Source: Prevotellaceae bacterium
Lineage (GTDB): Bacteria; Bacteroidota; Bacteroidia; Bacteroidales; UBA932
DNA length: 64,000 nt
Assembly: GCA_031258195.1 (NCBI GenBank)
Contig: JAIRNF010000058.1
Span: 1 to 64,000, forward strand
Reading direction: 5' to 3'
Part shown: one piece after another, positions 55,732 to 64,000 of the stretch
How the letters are laid out: each line of letters opens with the position of its first letter
Numbering within the stretch: position 1 is the stretch's first letter
Made by a program: the position numbers and the translations under genes
The notes under the pieces: model-generated
Seen by the model: only the letters and a program-made list of their open reading frames with translations
Told to the model about the DNA's origin: nothing
Databases searched by the model: none

Positions 55732-58638
55732 TTATTGATGCTTTGCTTTTGCTCTCTTTACGGCTCTCGATATTTCTCCGATCCATAGTACGATTGAGGT
55801 TGAACCTATAATCAACATCCAGTCTCTAAACGTAATCGGAACGGTACGGAACACATCGCCGCCAAACTCTACAATAAGCAGCTGACCAATGAGAATAGCG
55901 CTTGCTGAGATAAGAAATCCCGGACTATTCTTAAGGTTACTAAACGCAGACTTACCGCTGTTGAATGCTTTTGCGTTAAACATATTCCAGAATTGCAGCA
56001 TCACAAAAATGGTAAAGAAAACCGATAGCTCGTACTCTGCTGTAATTATTCCGTCGGTATGCGTATAGTAAAGACTTAGAGCAAGCAGCAGAACAACAAA
56101 GCTGATACCTACAAATAGTATATTTTTACGCATGACGGGCGAAATAATGAAATCGTTATTTCGTCTCGGTTTATTTTCCATCACATTCGGATTGGGCGGT
56201 AACGATGCTAAAGCAGCGGCGGCAAACGTATCCATTATAAGGTTAACCCAGAGCATTTGCGTAACGGTAAGCGGCAGTTCCTGTCCGAAAATAGAACCGA
56301 AGAAAACGAGTATTAATGCGGCAACGTTAATGGTTAGTTGGAATAGAATGAACCGTTGTATATTTTGGTACAACGAGCGTCCCCACATAACGGCTGTAGC
56401 AATACTGTTGAAGGAGTCGTCTAGCAGCGTAATATCGCTGGCTTCTTTAGCCACAGAAGTACCCGATCCCATCGAAAGCCCCACTTGCGCGTAGTTAAGA
56501 GCAGGCGCGTCGTTTGTTCCGTCGCCGGTTACGGCAACAACTTCTCCTCTTTGCTGGAGCAGCTGAACAAGGCGTTGTTTATCGGTTGGACGGGCACGGC
56601 ACATTATTTTTAAATCTTGTATGCGTTTCAGCGCTTCTTCGTTCGATAGTGCTTCAAAATCACTACCCGTAATTAAGTTATAGTCTTTCCTATCATTTTC
56701 CTCCCAAATGCCTATTTGGCGACCGATTTCCATTGCGGTTGCGGGTGTATCGCCCGTAACGATTTTTACATCAATGCCCGCGTCAAGACAACGATCTACT
56801 GCCGGAGGAACATCTTTTCTTATAGGGTCGGAAATCGCAACTACGCCTAATAGCGTAAGCCCCGATTTTACGATAGCTTCAATAGATCTGCTATCGTTGT
56901 CTTCGAGATAGCAAAATGCAAAGCCAAGCGTACGCATAGCCTTATTTTGATATTGTAGCAACAGCTGTTCTACCTCTTTTTTCTTTTCGGCAATAGGCTT
57001 ATACCCGTTTTCGGTCAGTACGTTATTACATTTGCCGAGTACTATTTCCGGCGCGCCCTTCATGTAAAGCACTCTCTTATTTAATAGGGGGGATTGAACA
57101 ATGGTTGCCATAAACTTTCTTTCGGTAGAAAACGTTAGCCGCTCAACGACCTCAGCATCTTCTCTTAAATCTAAGTAGTTTATGTTAACATCGTGCAACC
57201 GGAGCAGTAGCGCTGCTTCTGTAGGGTTACCTAACGATTTGATTTTTTTAGGATCGGAATAGTCTAAAAAAGCAGTAGAATTTGCCGCTATCCCTTCGGT
57301 AATCAGCTTGCTCGCCTCGTCGTTTATTAAAGCCTGATCGTTGTTTAACCCGCAGAAGCAAGTTTCGTAAACCTGCATCTGGTTTTGAGTAAGCGTTCCC
57401 GTTTTATCGGTACAAATTACAGTTGCGGCGCCCATCGTTTCGCATGCATGCATTTTACGAACAAGGTTGTTTGTCTGTAACATACGGCGCATACTCATTG
57501 CAAGGCTTAAAGTAACGCTCATAGGTAAACCTTCGGGTACGGCAACTACAATCAGCGTAACTGCTACCATAAAGTATTGCAGAATATCGCCCGCGGTATC
57601 TATCGACATCCACGAGTTGGTATCGAAAGGATCTATCCCGATAGGATATCCGCCAGCCATTAAAACAATAAATGTAACAAGACCGATTAACATCCATCTT
57701 AGCCAGCTACCGTTTTCAATAGTATTTGGTACGTTAGAGTCTTTACAACCTAATAACATTTTGGCGTCATAAACTATAGGAACCCATACTTTGGCAAAAG
57801 CAATAAGTACAGATACAAAAACAATGGCTAAAAAGCCCAGCTGCTGCCAGGTATAAATAGCAACACCATTAACAATATCTTTAAAAAAGAGCGCTAAGAA
57901 GGTAAGTATGGCAACAGTAAATCCAACTACGCCGATAAACTTAGCCAGCTTGTCGAGCTGCTTATTTAGGGGTGTTTCTTCTTCGCTTTTTGCCGTGGCT
58001 TCTTGCGCTACCTTACCAAACTCGGTGGCATCGCCAACCAGCGCTACCTCCATAATACCATGTCCATCAACAACGGTAGTACCGCGTAATACCATATTTG
58101 ACGGGTAGGTAGCATCGGGCTTAAAATTCTCGGGATTTGTAGTTTTACTGATAACAGGCTCTCCTGTTAGGCTGGACTCGTTTACCTGTAATGATATTGC
58201 CTCAAGTAGTTCGCCATCGGCGGGGATTTCTTCTCCGGTTTCGAGTACAATAATATCTCCTACAACGACATCGCGTTTAGGTATTTCTGAGATATTTCCG
58301 TCGCGGATAACTTTTACCGGCGTAACATCATTAACGGTATTGAGAATATCGAATTTTTTATTGGCATCGTACTCAAACCAAAATCCTACACCCGTTGCCA
58401 ATAGTATAGCGCAGAATATTCCGGTAGTTTCGGCATAATGACCGTTAGTGAACGATATGCCAAGCGATAGAACGGCTGCTATTAAAAGTATGCGAATAAT
58501 AGGGTCGTTGAATTTTTCGAGGAATAGCTTCCAAATCGGGTCTCTTTTAGGAGGAGTGAGTACATTCTCGCCATGTTTGTTACGACTTTCTGTAATTTGT
58601 TGATCGTTAAGACCAGTGTAATGCTTTTTATGCTCCAT
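55732..58638 (-). CDS. Calcium-translocating P-type ATPase (PMCA type)
   Basis: A 968-residue P2B-type pump. The actuator domain has LTGEPV; the phosphorylation site is DKTGTLTQNQM (Asp about 408), with PEGLPMSV in helix M4, FSTERKFMAT and KGAPE in the nucleotide domain, and GDGTNDAPAL in the hinge. The C-terminal cation-transport domain has QLTINVAALI and MLWVNLIMDT. It exports Ca2+ using ATP. It stands alone, with its own -7 motif at 58692-58699, divergent from comEC. Confidence 0.95.
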   Translation of the reverse strand: MEHKKHYTGLNDQQITESRNKHGENVLTPPKRDPIWKLFLEKFNDPIIRILLIAAVLSLGISFTNGHYAETTGIFCAILLATGVGFWFEYDANKKFDILNTVNDVTPVKVIRDGNISEIPKRDVVVGDIIVLETGEEIPADGELLEAISLQVNESSLTGEPVISKTTNPENFKPDATYPSNMVLRGTTVVDGHGIMEVALVGDATEFGKVAQEATAKSEEETPLNKQLDKLAKFIGVVGFTVAILTFLALFFKDIVNGVAIYTWQQLGFLAIVFVSVLIAFAKVWVPIVYDAKMLLGCKDSNVPNTIENGSWLRWMLIGLVTFIVLMAGGYPIGIDPFDTNSWMSIDTAGDILQYFMVAVTLIVVAVPEGLPMSVTLSLAMSMRRMLQTNNLVRKMHACETMGAATVICTDKTGTLTQNQMQVYETCFCGLNNDQALINDEASKLITEGIAANSTAFLDYSDPKKIKSLGNPTEAALLLRLHDVNINYLDLREDAEVVERLTFSTERKFMATIVQSPLLNKRVLYMKGAPEIVLGKCNNVLTENGYKPIAEKKKEVEQLLLQYQNKAMRTLGFAFCYLEDNDSRSIEAIVKSGLTLLGVVAISDPIRKDVPPAVDRCLDAGIDVKIVTGDTPATAMEIGRQIGIWEENDRKDYNLITGSDFEALSNEEALKRIQDLKIMCRARPTDKQRLVQLLQQRGEVVAVTGDGTNDAPALNYAQVGLSMGSGTSVAKEASDITLLDDSFNSIATAVMWGRSLYQNIQRFILFQLTINVAALILVFFGSIFGQELPLTVTQMLWVNLIMDTFAAAALASLPPNPNVMENKPRRNNDFIISPVMRKNILFVGISFVVLLLALSLYYTHTDGIITAEYELSVFFTIFVMLQFWNMFNAKAFNSGKSAFSNLKNSPGFLISASAILIGQLLIVEFGGDVFRTVPITFRDWMLIIGSTSIVLWIGEISRAVKRAKAKHQ

Positions 58639-58691
58639 TGAACTATGTAGGTATTATCTTCTCTTCGGAGTTGGACGGCAAATAACAAATG

Positions 58692-58699
58692 CAAAAGTA
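58692..58699 (-). promoter_or_regulatory. -7 promoter element (TACTTTTG) of the Ca2+ ATPase gene
   Basis: TACTTTTG on the minus strand, 54 bases before the ATG of the calcium pump gene. The gap 58639-58789 is shared with the divergent comEC gene. Confidence 0.55.
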
Positions 58700-58789
58700 G
58701 AGAAAAATTATAAGTATATTATTATTTAAACAGCTAGCAAAAAGAATGTTTTGAAATATTTCTATATTTAACGGTCTAAAATACCCTAA

Positions 58790-60901
58790 ATGCAGCATAA
58801 GCTCTCCGATGTTTTTGGCAAAACGCCTTTTATCCGGCTCACTATCCCATTCTTGTTGGGGATTATAGCCGGAGAATATATTTTTCGGCATTCGTTCAGC
58901 TTTATTTGGCTTGTCGGAATAGCTGGGCTTGTCTATCTGTTGCTTTACTTTTCTCAAGGAGTTGTTACATATAAGTATCGTTGGATATGGGGTGTGCTGG
59001 CTTCTCTATTTCTATTCTTCTGTGGAGTTACGTTATGGCAGCAGCAAAAAAGAACCAGTGAGCTACCGTCGGATGAGACTATTATGCTTAATGCTGTTAT
59101 CGCAGAGCATCCTGTTCGAAAACCTAATTCGCTACGGCTTTGCTTAGCCGTTGATGCTTATAGACAAGATAATGTATGGATTAAAAGTAGCGAAAATGTT
59201 GTTGTTTATCTACAGATAGATAGTACGGAACAGGTGCAATTACGAGCCGGGCAACGCGTTCTTATTCCTGCATCTTTACAATCTATAAAGCCACCTTCAA
59301 ATCCCGAAGAGTTTGATTACCGAAGCTATATGCAAAGGCGGGGTTACTATGCAACGGCATTTATTAGAGGAAGTAGCTTTGAGGTGCTAGAAGATGATGT
59401 TTTACCTTTTTATAGAGCTGTTCCGTTAAGCATACAGCGGGGATTGTTAAGCTGCTTCGAAAAGGCTGATATAGAAGGGCAGGAGCTAGCGGCACTAATG
59501 GCATTAACGATAGGAGATAAGCAGCTGTTGGATAATGAGGTTAAGCGGGCGTACTCTTCGGCAGGTGTAATTCATATATTGGCTGTATCGGGCTTACATG
59601 TGGGGTTGTTGTACATGTTGCTTACCTACTTTTTGTTTTTTCTTAAAGGTAAAAAGTATAAGCTATTCTTAAAGTCGGCTATAATTCTTTTTTGCCTTTG
59701 GCTGTATGTCGCAATAGCGGGTTTCTCTCCGTCTGTAACGAGGGCTGTTGTCATGTTCAGTTTTATACTACTTGCGCGGCTGTCAGGTAGGCAGGCGTCT
59801 ACGCTCAACGCTGTTTTCGCATCGGCGTTCTTTATATGCTTGTTTAAGCCCTTAAGTATATTTGACGTTGGTTTTCAGCTGTCTTATTTTGCCGTGCTAG
59901 GTATTCTGGCTTTTTATCCTAAGCTGAATAAGCTGATAACCGTTAAGAATCCTATACTAAAAGGGGCTTGGAATATTTGTTGTGTATCGTTCTCGGCGCA
60001 GCTGGCTGTACTACCCTTTTCTGTTTTCTACTTTCATCAAATACCAACGTATTTCTTGTTGGCAAATATTATAGTGTTGCCATTGGTAGCCGTTGCTACC
60101 TGTCTTATCGTAATACTTCTGTTGATATCTTTTATCCCTTTTGTATCAACGTTTATAGGTTTTTTGCTTAGTCTATGCGTATATTGTATTAATTACGTTG
60201 TAGCAGCCATTCGGCAGCTCCCTTTCGCTGTTTGGGATGGTATTTATTTAAGCCCGTTTCAGCTGATGCTATCCCTAGTCGCTTTATTATGCCTAATGCT
60301 ATTAATGGCTTATCGAAAAAAAGCTTTAACGTGGACTGCGATAGCTTGTGCCGTTCTCACGCTGTTGTTAGGTATTACTCATTATGTAGAAGCTGGTCGG
60401 CAACATCGGCTGGTAGTTTTTAATGTCGGCTACTCCTCGCTTATCACATTTATCGATGGGCGCGCGGCCATATGTATTAAGGATGACAGAAGCTCGGAAA
60501 AATCGTTTGAGTATAATACCGATGGATACTTCGTCAAGCAATATATTGATAGAAAAAATGTACAAACATTTATTCATAGCGAATTAGAGTCGTTCAATTC
60601 CGCTAGTGGTTTATATTACCATAAAGATTTATTTTGGTTTCATGGATATAGTATAAAGCTAATAGCTAAGCATGATAATCTTCTTAAGCTAAGAGAACCT
60701 TTATCTATTGATGTTTTAGCCATAAGCAATTCCTCCAGATTGTTACCCGAAGAGGTATTGAAGTGCTGTATTCCTAAATTGGTGGTAATAGACTCTTCGG
60801 TTAGTGCAAGAAAAATGGAAAGGTGGATTAGTACGCTCAACCAGAATAATATACCGTATTATAGCGTAAAACAATCGGGAGCATTCATTTTAGTCATTTA
60901 A
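58790..60901 (+). CDS. comEC: ComEC/Rec2 family DNA-uptake channel protein
   Basis: A 703-residue multi-spanning membrane protein. The N-terminal part has two helices and a DUF4131-like domain (RPNSLRLCLAVDAYRQ-type, VLIPASLQSIKPPSNPEEFDYRSYMQRRGYYATAFI). The core Competence domain has ALTIGDKQLLDNEVKRAYSSAGVIHILAVSGLHVGLLY and FSPSVTRAVVMFSF. The C-terminal ~190 residues lack the HxHxDH metal motif of the beta-lactamase-like domain found in longer ComEC proteins, so this is the short form usual in Bacteroidota. It forms the channel for single-stranded DNA uptake. Confidence 0.92.
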   Translation: MQHKLSDVFGKTPFIRLTIPFLLGIIAGEYIFRHSFSFIWLVGIAGLVYLLLYFSQGVVTYKYRWIWGVLASLFLFFCGVTLWQQQKRTSELPSDETIMLNAVIAEHPVRKPNSLRLCLAVDAYRQDNVWIKSSENVVVYLQIDSTEQVQLRAGQRVLIPASLQSIKPPSNPEEFDYRSYMQRRGYYATAFIRGSSFEVLEDDVLPFYRAVPLSIQRGLLSCFEKADIEGQELAALMALTIGDKQLLDNEVKRAYSSAGVIHILAVSGLHVGLLYMLLTYFLFFLKGKKYKLFLKSAIILFCLWLYVAIAGFSPSVTRAVVMFSFILLARLSGRQASTLNAVFASAFFICLFKPLSIFDVGFQLSYFAVLGILAFYPKLNKLITVKNPILKGAWNICCVSFSAQLAVLPFSVFYFHQIPTYFLLANIIVLPLVAVATCLIVILLLISFIPFVSTFIGFLLSLCVYCINYVVAAIRQLPFAVWDGIYLSPFQLMLSLVALLCLMLLMAYRKKALTWTAIACAVLTLLLGITHYVEAGRQHRLVVFNVGYSSLITFIDGRAAICIKDDRSSEKSFEYNTDGYFVKQYIDRKNVQTFIHSELESFNSASGLYYHKDLFWFHGYSIKLIAKHDNLLKLREPLSIDVLAISNSSRLLPEEVLKCCIPKLVVIDSSVSARKMERWISTLNQNNIPYYSVKQSGAFILVI

Positions 60902-60946
60902 GATAGCTATTCTCTTAAAAAGTCGCATCGCTAAACAAAAAAGCTA

Positions 60947-60954
60947 TATCTTTG
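60947..60954 (+). promoter_or_regulatory. -7 promoter element (TATCTTTG) of trkA
   Basis: TATCTTTG is an exact match to the common form of the -7 consensus and lies 26 bases before the trkA ATG, in the 79-base gap after comEC. No -33 element is obvious. Confidence 0.6.
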
Positions 60955-60980
60955 TTTTTCTTTTTCAAACTACTAATAGC

Positions 60981-62327
60981 ATGAAAGTTATTATTGCAGG
61001 CGCCGGAGAAGTAGGGCTGCATTTGGCAAAGCTAATGGCATTCGAAAATCACGATGTTACTATAGTTGACGCTAACGAAGAGCGATATAGGATGGCGAGT
61101 ACGATTGGCGATCTTGTTGCTATTGAGGCTTCTTCAACCTCTATATCTGCACTTAAGGGAGTTGACATTAAAAAAGCCGATTTGTTTATTGCCGTAAATC
61201 CGGCAGAAGACCAGGATATGAACATTACCAGCGCTTTGCTGGCAAAAAAGTTGGGCGCAAAAAAGGTTATTGCCCGTATTAATAATGGCGAATACCTGCT
61301 ACCTAATAACATCGAAATGTTTTTGGATTCGGGTATCGACTACCTCTTCTATCCCGAACAAATTGCGTCAAATGAAATTATAAAAATGCTAGGGCAGACC
61401 AGCTCTACAGAGTATGTCGATTTTTCGGGAGGTGAGCTTTTGCTAACGGTTTTAAAGTTGGAAGAAGGAGCGCCGATTATCAATAAGCCAGTAAATAGTA
61501 CGATTGCAGGTCAAGCCGACCCTCAGTATAAAACCATCGCTATTTCTAGAGAAGGTAAAACCATTATTCCTAAAAAGGACGAGGTATTCGAGCAGAACGA
61601 TATGGTGTATATCTTGGCAAACCATACCGCTGTGCCCGAAGTACTTCAATTTAGCGGAAAGACAAATATCAGGGTTAGAGATTTGATGATACTTGGTGGT
61701 GGGAAAATAGGCGTGATGGTTGCTAAAGCGCTCGAAAAGCACACCAACATAAAGCTTATAGAAAATAACAGAGAGAAGTGCGAAGTTCTTACGGATGTAC
61801 TGGAGCATACGCTCATCCTTAGTGGCGACGGAAGAAGTGCGGAACTTCTTATGGAAGAGGAAGTAGGTAATATGGATGCGTTTGTTGCCGTTACAGGTAG
61901 CTCCGAAACGAATATCCTTGCGTGTATGGCGGCAAAGCAGATGGGTGTTAAGAAGACCATTGCAGAAATAGAGAATATCGACTACATAAAATTTGCCGAA
62001 ACTATGGGCGTTGATACGGTAATAAATAAGAAGCTTATTACCGCCAGCTCTATATACCGTTTTACGATGGATACCGATATACAGGCAATAAAGTATCTAA
62101 TAGGCTCTGACGCTGAAGTGTTGGAGTTTGTGGTGAAACCCGGTAGTCCTTCTACAAAAGGAAAAATTGCAGAAATAGATTTTCCAGAAGGATCTGTTAT
62201 CGGCGGTATTGTGCGGGGCGATCAATCGTTTATCGCGACAGGAGATAGCGAGATTAAACCCTACGATAGGGTTGTAGTATTCTCTCTCCCTTCTGTTCTC
62301 AGTAAAATAGGCGGTTTTTTCACGTAA
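60981..62327 (+). CDS. trkA: Trk potassium-uptake regulator TrkA
   Basis: A 448-residue cytosolic protein with two RCK repeats. Each has an NAD-binding Rossmann fold: VIIAGAGEVGLHLAKLMA with acidic IVDAN (about 1-35) and MILGGGKIGVMVAKALEKH with LIENN (about 232-265). Each is followed by a TrkA_C domain (VNSTIAGQADPQYKTIAISREG; EIDFPEGSVIGGIVRG). It gates a TrkH/TrkG potassium channel in response to nucleotides. The usual partner trkH is not adjacent. Confidence 0.96.
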   Translation: MKVIIAGAGEVGLHLAKLMAFENHDVTIVDANEERYRMASTIGDLVAIEASSTSISALKGVDIKKADLFIAVNPAEDQDMNITSALLAKKLGAKKVIARINNGEYLLPNNIEMFLDSGIDYLFYPEQIASNEIIKMLGQTSSTEYVDFSGGELLLTVLKLEEGAPIINKPVNSTIAGQADPQYKTIAISREGKTIIPKKDEVFEQNDMVYILANHTAVPEVLQFSGKTNIRVRDLMILGGGKIGVMVAKALEKHTNIKLIENNREKCEVLTDVLEHTLILSGDGRSAELLMEEEVGNMDAFVAVTGSSETNILACMAAKQMGVKKTIAEIENIDYIKFAETMGVDTVINKKLITASSIYRFTMDTDIQAIKYLIGSDAEVLEFVVKPGSPSTKGKIAEIDFPEGSVIGGIVRGDQSFIATGDSEIKPYDRVVVFSLPSVLSKIGGFFT

Positions 62328-62344
62328 TGGCTTGATTTGAAAAT

Positions 62345-63001
62345 ATGGAGTGCGGCTTAGCTATTTTTGATCTAGACGGAACGCTGGTAGATTCGTTGGC
62401 AGATATTGGAGATGCGATGAATCGTGTGCTTGCAGAGGCAGGCTATCCGACGCATTCGTACGATTCGTATAGATTTTTTGTAGGTAACGGTATCAGAAAT
62501 TTGGTAATTCAAAGCTTGCCAGAATCTTCTAGGACAGATGATATAGTTGAAAAGTGCTATAGCAGAATGCTTGCCGATTACGGGCAGAACTATATCAACA
62601 AAACACACTTATATAGCGGTATCTCTCAGCTGCTGGATAATCTTACGGCAAAAAATATAAAGCTGGCAATGCTGTCGAATAAGGCAGACGCTATTACGCA
62701 GAAGGTTTATAAAGAATTGCTATCGAAATGGTCTTTTGAAGTAGTAATGGGAGCAAGCGATAGTTTTCCCCGTAAGCCCGACCCTTCTTCTGCTTTATAT
62801 ATAACGAAAACAGTAGGTGTAACCCCCAATGTCGCATGCTATGTTGGAGATAGCAATGTAGATATGGAAACGGCCCGTGCGGCCGGATTTATAGCTATAG
62901 GTGCTACTTGGGGATTTCGCTCAAAGTCAGAGTTGATAGAAGCCGGAGCAATGTACACGATTGATAAGCCTATAGAGCTAATGGCTCTACTTGGACAATG
63001 A
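62345..63001 (+). CDS. HAD-family phosphatase, phosphoglycolate-phosphatase-like
   Basis: A 218-residue protein with all HAD motifs: LAIFDLDGTLVDSLADI (motif I, Asp nucleophile), LAMLSNKAD (II), PRKPDPSSAL (III Lys) and VGDSNVDMETARAAG (IV). The cap-1 domain and the NxVLAEAGYPTHSYDSYRFFVGNGIRNLV pattern resemble Gph/PGPase. It removes phosphate from small phosphoesters such as phosphoglycolate. The stop overlaps the start of ybaK (ATGA). Confidence 0.9.
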   Translation: MECGLAIFDLDGTLVDSLADIGDAMNRVLAEAGYPTHSYDSYRFFVGNGIRNLVIQSLPESSRTDDIVEKCYSRMLADYGQNYINKTHLYSGISQLLDNLTAKNIKLAMLSNKADAITQKVYKELLSKWSFEVVMGASDSFPRKPDPSSALYITKTVGVTPNVACYVGDSNVDMETARAAGFIAIGATWGFRSKSELIEAGAMYTIDKPIELMALLGQ

Positions 63002-63483
63002 AATTAAAAATCCATAAAACAAATGCCAGCCGCCTTTTAGATAAGGCAAAAATTCCTTACGAGCTAATCTCCTACGAGGTGGACGAAGCCGACCTAAGCG
63101 CCATACTTGTTGCAAAGCGGCTGGGTGAAGATGTTCGGCAGGTGTTTAAAACTTTAGTTCTATCAGGCGACAAGAACGGCTATTTTGTGTGCATAGTCCC
63201 GGGTAATTTGGATGTTGATCTTAAAGCCGCGGCTAAAGTGTCCGGTAACAAAAAAGCAGAGATGATACCAATGAAAGATCTACTATCTGTTACGGGGTAT
63301 ATTCGTGGCGGCTGCACTGCTATTGGAATGAAGAAGAAGTTTCCCGCATACATTCATGAAACGTGCTTAGAGTTCGATGCAATATTTATCAGCGCCGGGG
63401 TAAGAGGGTTGCAAATAAAAATCTCTCCGTCGGCTTTTATTCAGTATATTGATGCCGTTGTTGCTGATATCGTTACTACCTGA
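62998..63483 (+). CDS. ybaK: Cys-tRNA(Pro)/Cys-tRNA(Cys) deacylase YbaK
   Basis: A 161-residue protein of the YbaK/EbsC family: KTNASRLLDKAKIPYELISYE at the start, DVRQVFKTLVLSGDK (conserved Lys/Thr), VPGNLDVDLKAAAKVSGNKKAEM and GYIRGGCTAIGMKKKFP, and SAGVRGLQIKISP at the end. It hydrolyses mischarged Cys-tRNA(Pro). It overlaps the HAD gene by four bases, so the two are translationally coupled. Confidence 0.95.
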   Translation: MKLKIHKTNASRLLDKAKIPYELISYEVDEADLSAILVAKRLGEDVRQVFKTLVLSGDKNGYFVCIVPGNLDVDLKAAAKVSGNKKAEMIPMKDLLSVTGYIRGGCTAIGMKKKFPAYIHETCLEFDAIFISAGVRGLQIKISPSAFIQYIDAVVADIVTT

Positions 63484-63515
63484 TTACGACTATTAGTTTG
63501 AGAAGATTGTCTCAA

Positions 63516-63657
63516 AGCCTACAATTTGTTATTCCGCCCCTTGGGGAAGAATCTCCCGAAAAGCGTTACTACCTTCAATAAGGAAATGTGAATTCGCCGA
63601 GTTAACGGTCCTCACTTTGTTCGGCATGAGGGGCGGAAAGGGTAGGGTAGGCTTTTT
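63516..63657 (+). ncRNA. Candidate structured RNA, 6S-like architecture
   Basis: In the 384-base gap after ybaK, AGCCTAC (63516-63522) pairs with GTAGGCT (63647-63653), which runs into TTTTT. Nested inside, TTCCGCCCCT (63532-63541) pairs with AGGGGCGGAA (63629-63638), leaving a ~87-base interior with further short helices. The sequence is GC-richer than the flanks and ends like an intrinsic terminator. A long closing stem and an internal bubble recall 6S RNA and the Bacteroidales-1 RNA, but I cannot confirm the family. No open frame of note lies here. Confidence 0.55.
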
Positions 63658-63772
63658 CGCGGCTTCTTCTTCCCTTTCGAACTATTAGCTATTTGTTGAT
63701 AACCTTTCATTAATAGCTCTAAAAGATGCTATAGAATACCTTTTAAAAAGTACCAGTATAGATAAAGAAGCT

Positions 63773-63780
63773 TACTTTTG
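63773..63780 (+). promoter_or_regulatory. -7 promoter element (TACTTTTG) of aspA
   Basis: TACTTTTG matches the consensus. The transcript would start at about 63786-63787, i.e. at the foot of the leader hairpin, and the aspA ATG follows about 80 bases later. Confidence 0.6.
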
Positions 63781-63784
63781 CTTG

Positions 63785-63835
63785 GATAACAGCAGTAATT
63801 TTATTTTAGATAGAATTACTGTTGTTATCGTTTTT
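63785..63835 (+). promoter_or_regulatory. Leader hairpin with T run before aspA (possible attenuator or 5' stabiliser)
   Basis: GATAACAGCAGTAATT at 63785-63800 pairs with AATTACTGTTGTTATC at 63814-63829 (15 pairs plus one G-U) around a 13-base loop, followed by GTTTTTATT. It lies between the -7 element and the aspA start, so it would be at the very 5' end of the mRNA. Confidence 0.6.
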
Positions 63836-63867
63836 ATTAGTTTAACCCGTAAATAACAATTTATATT

Positions 63868-64000
63868 ATGGATATTCTTCATCAACCGCTTTCTGGAAAA
63901 ACTCGCCACGAGCACGATTTACTAGGCGATAGAGAAGTTCCAGTTGAGTACTATTTTGGCGTTCAAACTCTTCGTGGAGTTGAAAATTTTAAAACTAGCG
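63868..64000 (+). CDS. aspA: Aspartate ammonia-lyase, 5' part only
   Basis: The first 44 residues are present before the window ends. [30 protein letters not shown] is the N-terminal signature of the aspartase/fumarase superfamily, with the HDLLGxREVP form typical of aspartase. The enzyme converts aspartate to fumarate and ammonia, which in anaerobic Bacteroidota feeds fumarate respiration. A class II fumarase is less likely on this N-terminus. The gene has a promoter and a leader hairpin upstream. Confidence 0.85.
   Translation, partial: MDILHQPLSGKTRHEHDLLGDREVPVEYYFGVQTLRGVENFKTS

Noticed and set aside
1..64000. tRNA, rRNA, reverse transcriptase, retron, diversity-generating element, cas genes or integrase
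   Set aside because: I looked for their motifs on both strands and found none.

Overview
The window is from the chromosome of a Bacteroidota bacterium, most likely order Bacteroidales. The evidence is the TAnnTTTG -7 promoter motif before many genes, secreted proteins with type IX secretion (T9SS) C-terminal sorting domains, a GLPGLI-family protein, a Bacteroidales-type RHS protein, a six-gene Na+-NQR operon and AT-rich start regions without Shine-Dalgarno sites. Genus cannot be named from the sequence.

Layout. (1) 1-9990, minus strand: a cobalamin riboswitch heads a two-gene unit made of a ~2770-residue T9SS-sorted multidomain surface protein (including a DUF4465-like domain) and a small outer-membrane beta-barrel. 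Next comes an ABC substrate-binding lipoprotein cut by the window edge. This is the best candidate for an undescribed system: a giant surface protein under B12 control. (2) 10.0-16.4 kb: GC-richer remnant of a phage-like element with primase-like, helicase and terminase genes, frameshifts, an internal stop, an IS110-like scar and a cluster of palindromic GGAAAC/GTTTCC repeats. (3) 16.7-24.1 kb, minus: an RHS/SpvB-type surface protein whose C-terminal effector-like part is separated by a frameshift, a coupled secreted protein and a small T9SS protein. (4) 24.4-32.6 kb: more decayed phage material, including two diverged copies of one gene 5.4 kb apart. Between them lies a locus of small Cys-containing secreted peptide, GLPGLI protein and TonB-receptor-like protein. 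A truncated B12 riboswitch with its promoter sits at 32.15 kb.

(5) 32.6-37.4 kb: flavin-reductase-like lipoprotein, double-CDGSH Fe-S protein, an IS200 fossil, and a membrane polyferredoxin paired with a Tat-exported DUF362 protein. (6) 37.5-40.8 kb, minus: holA, rhomboid protease and a lipA-lipB gene fusion. (7) 40.9-44.6 kb: one large surface-protein gene broken by at least eight frameshifts. (8) 45.0-51.1 kb: nqrABCDEF, a sodium-pumping NADH:quinone oxidoreductase. (9) 51.4-54.3 kb: a small secreted protein and a Calx-beta surface protein related to the pseudogene on the other side of nqr. (10) 54.3-58.6 kb, minus: LuxR-type regulator, ScdA/RIC-type hemerythrin protein and a Ca2+ P-type ATPase. 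(11) 58.8-64 kb, plus: comEC, trkA, a phosphoglycolate-phosphatase-like HAD hydrolase, ybaK, a candidate structured RNA, and the start of aspA behind a leader hairpin.

The backbone (5, 6, 8, 10, 11) reads as anaerobic or facultative energy metabolism, redox and Fe-S upkeep, and housekeeping. Regions 1-4 and 7 are accessory and full of decay and rearrangement. All identifications come from reading motifs by eye; no database search was run.
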